Assembly: GCF_000389965.1 (NCBI RefSeq)
Contig: NC_021191.1
Coordinates: 869,501-933,500 of the forward strand
Direction of reading: 5' to 3'
From: Actinoplanes sp. N902-109
GTDB taxonomy: Bacteria > Actinomycetota > Actinomycetes > Mycobacteriales > Micromonosporaceae
DNA: 64,000 bases
Shown here: piece after piece, positions 59,015-64,000 of the stretch
Layout of the letters: each line of letters opens with the position of its first letter
How positions within the stretch are numbered: position 1 is the stretch's first letter
Position numbers and translations under genes: made by a program
The notes under the pieces: model-generated
The model's input: the letters and a program-made list of their open reading frames with translations, nothing else
What the model was told of the DNA's origin: nothing
Databases searched by the model: none

Positions 59015-59813
59015 CGACATGCTGGACCGGGTCACCGACCTGGTTCGTGAGGTGGCCCAGACGATCGTGCTGCCGCGCTGGCGGCACCTGAGCGACGCCG
59101 AGATCCAGCAGAAGTCGCCGGGCGACCTGGTCACCGTGGCCGACAAGGAGTCCGAGCGGGTGCTCACCGAGCGCCTGACCGCGCTGCTGCCCGGCTCGCT
59201 CGTGGTGGGCGAGGAAGCGGTCGCTGCGGACCCGGCGGTGCTGCGGCGGGTAGGCGAGCCGGGCGCGGTGTGGATCGTCGACCCGGTCGACGGCACCAAC
59301 AACTTCGCCGCGGGCAAGAGCCCGTTCGCCGTGATGGTGGCGCTGCTGCGGGACGGTGAGCCGGCCGCGTCGTGGATCTTCGACGTGCCGGGCGACCGGA
59401 TGACCGTGGCCGAGGCCGGTGCCGGGGCGTTCCGCGACGGGGTGCGGCTCAAGACCCGCACGGACTCGCCCGACGCCGCGGCCCTGACCGGCTCGGTGTC
59501 GCGCAACTTCCTGCCGCCGGAGCTGCGGGCCGAGGTCGACGACAACGCGGGCAAGTTCGGCGCGGTGACCGGCGGGCACCACTGCGCCGGCTACGAGTAC
59601 CCGGCGGTGGCCACGGATGAGCAGCAGTTCGCGGTGTTCTGGCGGATCCTGCCGTGGGACCACGTCCCGGGCACACTGATCGTGCGCGAGGCCGGGGGCG
59701 CCGCGCTGCACCTGGACGGCACGCCGTACCGGCCCACCGATGCCGAACGGGGGCTGCTGATCGCGGCCAACGAGGACATCTGGCAGACGGTACGCGGCAC
59801 ACTGCTGGCATGA
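59007..59813 (+). CDS. inositol-monophosphatase-like phosphatase
   Basis: 268 residues from GTG at 59007, overlapping the receiver gene. Metal-binding motifs of the IMPase/FBPase superfamily: LVVGEEAVAADP, VWIVDPVDGTNNFAAGKSPF, and WDHVPGTLIVREAGGAAL. It hydrolyses phosphate from inositol phosphate, histidinol phosphate or a similar alcohol; the family cannot be narrowed. The four-base overlap with the SDR gene (ATGA) suggests co-translation with it. Confidence 0.9.
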   Translation: MRDDMLDRVTDLVREVAQTIVLPRWRHLSDAEIQQKSPGDLVTVADKESERVLTERLTALLPGSLVVGEEAVAADPAVLRRVGEPGAVWIVDPVDGTNNFAAGKSPFAVMVALLRDGEPAASWIFDVPGDRMTVAEAGAGAFRDGVRLKTRTDSPDAAALTGSVSRNFLPPELRAEVDDNAGKFGAVTGGHHCAGYEYPAVATDEQQFAVFWRILPWDHVPGTLIVREAGGAALHLDGTPYRPTDAERGLLIAANEDIWQTVRGTLLA

Positions 59814-60571
59814 GTTCGTACCTCGAGTCGCTGTTCGGGTTGAGCGGTCGCACCGCGATGGTGACCGGTGGCAGTTCCGGGATCGGCCGGGCGATGGCTC
59901 TCGCCCTGGGCCTGGCCGGGGCAAGGGTGATCGTGGTGGCGCGGCGCCCCGCCGGCCTGCGGGACACATCGTCCGAACTGTCCGGTCGCGGCGTTGCTGT
60001 CGAGACGATCGCCGCCGACTTGTCCGACCGGGCTGCGGTGGCGATGGTGGCATCCCGGACCGAGGTGGACATCCTGGTCAACTCCGCGGCGATCAACCTG
60101 CGACCGCCGATGGACGAGCTGAGCGACGACGACTGGGACCGGACGCTGGCGGCCAACCTGACCGCGCCGTTCCTGCTGGGCCAGCGGCTCGGGCCGGCGA
60201 TGGCCGAGCGCGGCTGGGGCCGGATCATCAATGTGGTCTCCCAGCAGGCATTCCGGGCATATGGCAACAGCGGCGCCTACGGTGCGGCGAAGGCCGGGCT
60301 TGTCGGGCTGACCCGGTCGCAGGCCGAGGCCTGGTCGAAGCGGGGGGTCACCTGCAACGCGATCGCCCCGGGTGTGGTGCGGACGCCGCTCACCGAGCCG
60401 ACCGTCTTCAACGATCCCGAGAAGGTCGCCGCGCATGCGCGCCGGGCAATGATCGGTCGCAACGGCCAGCCCGACGATTTTGCCGGATGTGTCGTCTATC
60501 TGGCGAGCGCCGCCTCCGCTGCCGTGACCGGCCAGACACTCTTCGTCGACGGTGGTTATTCGGCAGCTTAA
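59810..60571 (+). CDS. short-chain dehydrogenase/reductase
   Basis: 253 residues from ATG at 59810. Classical SDR: cofactor loop TGGSSGIGRAMALALG, NSAAIN structural motif, INVVSQQAF with catalytic Ser and YGAAKAG with Tyr and Lys, then VRTPLTEPT and FVDGGYSAA at the end. VARR after the first strand suggests NADP(H) preference. It ends the operon that begins with the receiver-PP2C gene. Substrate unknown. Confidence 0.92.
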   Translation: MSSYLESLFGLSGRTAMVTGGSSGIGRAMALALGLAGARVIVVARRPAGLRDTSSELSGRGVAVETIAADLSDRAAVAMVASRTEVDILVNSAAINLRPPMDELSDDDWDRTLAANLTAPFLLGQRLGPAMAERGWGRIINVVSQQAFRAYGNSGAYGAAKAGLVGLTRSQAEAWSKRGVTCNAIAPGVVRTPLTEPTVFNDPEKVAAHARRAMIGRNGQPDDFAGCVVYLASAASAAVTGQTLFVDGGYSAA

Positions 60572-60637
60572 GTTTTTTTCGACCACCGCGCCGACCGGGT
60601 AGAGTCACGCCCGCTCATGGACCTTGGGAGGTAGAGC

Positions 60638-61651
60638 GTGGCGGCGACACTCCTGCGGTGGGCCAGGTTCGCCCCCGCACTGCTGGCAACTGTGCTGGTG
60701 CTGCTCGTGGCGGCCCCCGGCGCACACGCCGCGCCGAAGGACCCGGAGGGCGGCACCAAGTCGCTGCGATCCGCGCTGGAGTCCGCCACCCGCGGTCACG
60801 TCGAGGCGAAACAGAAGCTGGCCGCCAGCAAGAAGCGGCAGAGCCAACTCAAGACGGTGCTGAAGAACGCCCAGACCAAGGAGTCCGAGCTGAAGGGCCG
60901 GGTCAGCGAGATCGCCAACCGGTCGTACAAGCAGGGCCGCTTCAACACCATGACGCTGCTGCTCGACAGCAACTCGCCGGATTCCTTCATGGAACGGGTC
61001 ATGCGGCTCGACCAGATGGCCCAGGTCGACGCGAGCGCGCTGGCGGAGTACCACGACGCCGTCACCACCGCCGAGCAGGCCACCACGGCCATCGACCTCG
61101 AGGTCAAGGAGCAGCAGAAGCAGGTCACGGTGATGGCCAAGAAGAAGCAGCAGGCCGAGGCGGCGCTGGCGGCGGCCGGTGGCGGCGCGAGCGCCGGCGG
61201 CTTCGTCAACGCCAACTCCCCCTCGGCCAAGGCGGCACCGCGCAACTCCGACGGCTCGTGGCCCAAGGAGGGCTGCACCGTCAACGACCCGACCACCTCG
61301 GGCTGCATCACACCGCGGCTGCTCAACGCCTATCAGCAGGCCCGGGCGGCCGGCTTCAAGCGATACACGTCCTGCTTCAGCGAACGTTCCTCCGGCGAGC
61401 ACCCCAAGGGCCGCGCGTGCGACTTCTCCGCGGCGGCCGGCGGGTTCGAGAACAAGGCAGCGACCGGTGGGGACAAGACGTACGGCGACAACCTCGCGGC
61501 GTACCTGGTGAAGAACTCCGACCGGCTCGGCGTGATGTACGTGATCTGGTACCGGCAGATCTGGCTCCCCAGCAGCGGCTGGAAGGCGTACAGCGCGACC
61601 GGGGACCCGGCGGCCGTACACACGAACCATGTGCATCTTTCTGTTCTGTAA
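60638..61651 (+). CDS. secreted coiled-coil protein with LAS/ARB-07466-like peptidase domain
   Basis: 337 residues from GTG at 60638 (GGGAGG upstream). Signal peptide ends near VLLVAAPGAHA. Residues ~40-180 form a Lys/Gln-rich coiled coil like CwlO/RipC hydrolase regulators. Then a Gly/Ala linker and a C-terminal domain (about 205-337) with SGEHPKGRACDFS (an SxHxxGxxxD metal-site pattern) and NHVHLSVL (HxH), as in DD-carboxypeptidases of the LAS group. Probably a peptidoglycan-acting enzyme or a zinc protein of the same fold. Confidence 0.85.
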   Translation: MAATLLRWARFAPALLATVLVLLVAAPGAHAAPKDPEGGTKSLRSALESATRGHVEAKQKLAASKKRQSQLKTVLKNAQTKESELKGRVSEIANRSYKQGRFNTMTLLLDSNSPDSFMERVMRLDQMAQVDASALAEYHDAVTTAEQATTAIDLEVKEQQKQVTVMAKKKQQAEAALAAAGGGASAGGFVNANSPSAKAAPRNSDGSWPKEGCTVNDPTTSGCITPRLLNAYQQARAAGFKRYTSCFSERSSGEHPKGRACDFSAAAGGFENKAATGGDKTYGDNLAAYLVKNSDRLGVMYVIWYRQIWLPSSGWKAYSATGDPAAVHTNHVHLSVL

Positions 61652-61660
61652 CGTCTAGGA

Positions 61661-63166
61661 ATGGAATCCCCGCGGGCCCTCCCGTCCGGCCTGGCCACCG
61701 CGCTCGTCTTCGTCGCCAGCGGAGCCGGCCTGGTCCTCGAGATCGTCGCGCTGCGGCTGGTCGGCCCGTACGTCGGCGTCACCCTGCAGGTGAGCAGCTC
61801 GGTCATCGGCATCTCGCTCGGGGCGATCGCGTACGGCACCTGGGTGGGCGGTCGCCTCGCCGACCGCTTCGACCCGCGGGCGCTGCTCGCCCCGGCGCTG
61901 CTGCTCGCGGCGATCGCCACCGCGCTGACCCTGCCGCTGGTGCGCTGGGGTGGTGAGCTCCTGCGCGGCGGCGCGGCCCCGGCGGTGCTGCTGCTCGCGG
62001 CGATGGCGGTGTTCGTGCCGATGCTGCTGCTCTCCACGATCACCCCGCTGGTGGTGAAGCTCCAGCTCAGCGATCTGAGCCGGACCGGCTCGGTGGTCGG
62101 GCGGCTGTCCAGCATCGGCACCCTCGGCGGCATCACCGCGACGCTGGGCACCGGGTTCATCTTCGTGGCGGCGATGCCGAGCAGCTGGATCATCCTGTCG
62201 CTGGCCGCCGTGCTGGCCCTCGGCGGTCTCGGCCTGGGCTGGTGGCTGCGGCGCCGGCACCCCGGCCTGGTCGTGCCGGGCCGGCCGCGGGTGCGGGCCA
62301 CGCTGGCCACCATCGGGCTGGTCGGGGCCGGGCTCGGCGCCACCGCACCCACCCCGTGCGACGTCGAGACGGCCTACCACTGCGCCCGGGTGCAGCCGGA
62401 CAAGAACGTGCCCGGCGGGCGGACGTTGCTGCTCAACTCGGCGCGGCACTCGTACGTCGACCGCAACGACCCCACCCACCTGGAGTTCGCGTACGTGCAG
62501 TGGCTGGGCGCTGTCATCGACGTGCAGAAGACCAGCGGCGCCCCGCTCGACGCCCTGCACCTGGGCGGCGGCGGCTTCACCGTGCCCGAGTACGTGGCGG
62601 CGACCCGGCCGGGCAGCAGCCAGCTGGTGCTCGAACTCGACGGCGGCCTGGTCGACCTGGACAAGCGCGAACTCGGCCTGACCACCGGCCCGGACCTGCG
62701 GGTACGGATCGGCGACGCGCGGATCGGGCTGGCCGCCCAGCCGGACACCGGCTACGACCTGGTGGTCGGTGACGCCTTCGGCCACCTCGTGGTCCCGTGG
62801 CACCTGGCCACCCGGGAGATGGCCGCCGACATCGCCCGGGTGCTGCGCCCGGCCGGGGTGTACGCGCAGAACGTGATCGACTACCCGCCCAACCGGTTCA
62901 TCCGCGCCGAGCTGGCCACGGTGGCCGCGGTGTTCCCGCACGTCGCGCTGATCGCCCCGGAGGCGGCGCTGGCCGGGCGGACCGGCTCCAACTTCGTCAT
63001 CGTGGCGGGCAGGTCACCGCTGCCGCTCGACGAGATCCGCACCCACCTCGGCCTCGTCGACGAGCCGGTCGAACTGGTGTCCGGGACCGCGCTGGACGAC
63101 TTCGTCGACAACGCGCGGGTGCTGACCGACGACTACGCGCCGGTCGACCAGCTGCTCGCCGGGTAA
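61661..63166 (+). CDS. spermidine-synthase-like protein fused to membrane domain
   Basis: 501 residues. Residues 1-205 hold about seven hydrophobic segments (LATALVFVASGAGLVLEIVA, SVIGISLGAIAYGTWVGG, then LLAPALLLAAIATALTLPLV), and residues ~230-500 a Rossmann-type methyltransferase fold of the polyamine-synthase class: LHLGGGGFTVPEYVA, LVLELDGGLVDLDKREL, RVRIGDARIGL and YDLVVGDAFGHLVVPW. The usual Asp pair of true spermidine synthases is only partly kept, so the reaction is unsure. Membrane-anchored members are common in actinobacteria. Confidence 0.87.
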   Translation: MESPRALPSGLATALVFVASGAGLVLEIVALRLVGPYVGVTLQVSSSVIGISLGAIAYGTWVGGRLADRFDPRALLAPALLLAAIATALTLPLVRWGGELLRGGAAPAVLLLAAMAVFVPMLLLSTITPLVVKLQLSDLSRTGSVVGRLSSIGTLGGITATLGTGFIFVAAMPSSWIILSLAAVLALGGLGLGWWLRRRHPGLVVPGRPRVRATLATIGLVGAGLGATAPTPCDVETAYHCARVQPDKNVPGGRTLLLNSARHSYVDRNDPTHLEFAYVQWLGAVIDVQKTSGAPLDALHLGGGGFTVPEYVAATRPGSSQLVLELDGGLVDLDKRELGLTTGPDLRVRIGDARIGLAAQPDTGYDLVVGDAFGHLVVPWHLATREMAADIARVLRPAGVYAQNVIDYPPNRFIRAELATVAAVFPHVALIAPEAALAGRTGSNFVIVAGRSPLPLDEIRTHLGLVDEPVELVSGTALDDFVDNARVLTDDYAPVDQLLAG

Positions 63167-63226
63167 TTTCCGCTCGTTTTTCGGGACGGCCCCTGAGCAG
63201 GTCACCCCAGGGGCAACAATCGGCAC

Positions 63227-64000
63227 ATGGGATGGCTGGCGGCGGGCGGGCGGGGCACCCGGGTCGGCGACCGGTACCGCTTGATCGAGCGGCTCGGCAC
63301 CGGCGGCATGTCGGTGGTCTGGCGTGGCCACGACGAGATCCTCGGCCGCCCGGTCGCGGTCAAGGTGCTCGCCCGGCCGCTCGCCGACGACTTCCGCTTC
63401 CGCTCCCGGCTGCGCCAGGAGGCCCACGCCGCGGCGCGGCTCAACCACCCCCACGTGACCAGCGTCTTCGACTTCGGCTTCGACGAGGACCTGACCCTGC
63501 CGTACGTGGTGATGGAGCTGAACGACGGCGAACCCGTCTCCGCCCGGCTGCGCCGCGAGGGGCCGTTCCCGTGGCGGGCGGCCGTGACGATCGCCGCTCA
63601 GGTCGCCTCCGCCCTGGCCACCGCGCACGACCAGGGCATCGTGCACCGCGACGTCACCCCGGCCAACATCATGCTGACCGGCGCCGGCGCCAAGGTCGTC
63701 GACTTCGGCATCTCCGCGCTCACCGGCCAGCGGGACGCCGCCGCGGACGGCAGCCTGCTGGGCACCCCGGCCTATCTCGCACCGGAACGGCTCGGCGGCG
63801 GGCCGGTGGCTCCACCCGCCGACGTGTACGCGCTGGGGGTGCTGCTCCACCGCTGCCTGACCGGGCGGTTGCCGTGGCCGGCCGGGACCACCACCGAGGC
63901 GTTGCGCGCGCATCTGTACGAGCAGCCGGAGCCCGTACCGTCGCTGCCCGGCCTGCCGCCGTCGGTCGGCGAGCTGTGCCTGCGCTGCCTGGCCAAGAAC
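63227..64000 (+). CDS. serine/threonine protein kinase, cut by the right edge
   Basis: 258 codons, open to the window end. Kinase landmarks: GTGGMS glycine loop (residues 24-29), Lys46 in VAVKVL, Glu65, hinge VVMEL, catalytic loop HRDVTPANIM (Asp142, Thr144, Asn147), DFG at 159-161, GTPAYLAPERL and ADVYALGVLL. Thr144 replaces the Lys usual in HRDxKxxN. Membrane segment and extracellular sensor, if any, would lie beyond 64000. Regulates an unknown pathway by phosphorylation. A leading stem GCCCCTG/CAGGGGC at 63188-63213 lies just upstream. Confidence 0.93.
   Translation, partial: MGWLAAGGRGTRVGDRYRLIERLGTGGMSVVWRGHDEILGRPVAVKVLARPLADDFRFRSRLRQEAHAAARLNHPHVTSVFDFGFDEDLTLPYVVMELNDGEPVSARLRREGPFPWRAAVTIAAQVASALATAHDQGIVHRDVTPANIMLTGAGAKVVDFGISALTGQRDAAADGSLLGTPAYLAPERLGGGPVAPPADVYALGVLLHRCLTGRLPWPAGTTTEALRAHLYEQPEPVPSLPGLPPSVGELCLRCLAKN

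Noticed and set aside
60550..60592. T-run after the SDR stop considered as a terminator
   Set aside because: GGTGGT and ACCACC could pair but lie on opposite sides of the T run, so the stem-then-T order is missing.
63188..63213. GCCCCTG/CAGGGGC hairpin before the Ser/Thr kinase as a terminator
   Set aside because: Only 7 bp of stem with a 12-base loop and no T tract after it.

Overview
The window reads as a chromosomal segment of a high-GC actinomycete, most likely a Micromonosporaceae member such as Actinoplanes. This is inferred from the extreme G/C bias at third codon positions, many GTG starts, ATGA/GTGA gene overlaps and the family content (AftD-like GT-C enzyme, DUF3040, GtrA fusions, PASTA/PknB-class kinases, WXG100-type proteins). 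I see no tRNA, rRNA, CRISPR array or intact mobile element. The only mobile trace is an ISL3-type transposase remnant near 17.7-18.0 kb.

Layout. 0-4.4 kb: large AftD-like membrane protein (cut by the left edge) and a membrane-anchored phosphoesterase. 4.4-6.3 kb: polymorphic toxin module (WXG100-like protein, Ntox28-type toxin, CdiI-like immunity protein). 6.4-7.5 kb: secreted GH10 xylanase. 7.6-17.8 kb: cell-surface polysaccharide locus with three glycosyltransferases, a flippase, a nucleotidyltransferase/kinase fusion, a GT-C-like membrane protein, a dolichol-phosphate-type GT2 and two paralogous small secreted proteins of unknown family. 17.7-20.9 kb: scar-like region with the ISL3 remnant, an orphan barstar, an orphan OmpR-type regulator, an EAL phosphodiesterase and a truncated copy of the GT2 gene that still carries a copy of its upstream region.

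20.9-30 kb: alpha-mannoside-type uptake and degradation operon (ABC importer, GH5-like enzyme, GH38 alpha-mannosidase, TetR) opposite a LacI regulator, with twin palindromic operators between them. 31.9-38.3 kb: catabolic cluster with LigAB-type ring-cleavage dioxygenase, citryl-CoA-lyase-like enzyme and class III CoA-transferase, divergent from an amidohydrolase and an IclR regulator; a LysR gene lies at the far end. 39.4-47 kb: GT2-GtrA fusion, a frameshifted GT39 mannosyltransferase, DAHP synthase behind an aromatic-rich leader peptide and terminator, and an OmpR/HK pair. 47.1-49.5 kb: cytochrome P450 and a divergent TetR with an unusual C-terminal extension, sharing a 23-bp palindrome.

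49.5-64 kb: DUF3592 protein, large secreted TIM-barrel-like protein, TPR and Smr proteins, M28 peptidase, a three-gene signalling operon (receiver-PP2C phosphatase, CHASE3 histidine kinase, single-domain receiver) running into an inositol-phosphatase-like gene and an SDR, a secreted coiled-coil LAS-type peptidase, a spermidine-synthase-like membrane fusion, and the start of a Ser/Thr kinase cut by the right edge.

Most notable items: the Trp/Tyr/Phe-rich attenuator in front of DAHP synthase; two paralogous GT2 promoters sharing 11-bp-spaced repeats with an OmpR-type regulator gene beside one of them; the frameshift inside a Gly-rich tandem repeat of the GT39 gene; and the unassigned LigAB/CoA-transferase/citryl-CoA-lyase pathway. 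All function calls come from reading the translated sequences by eye; no database search was run.
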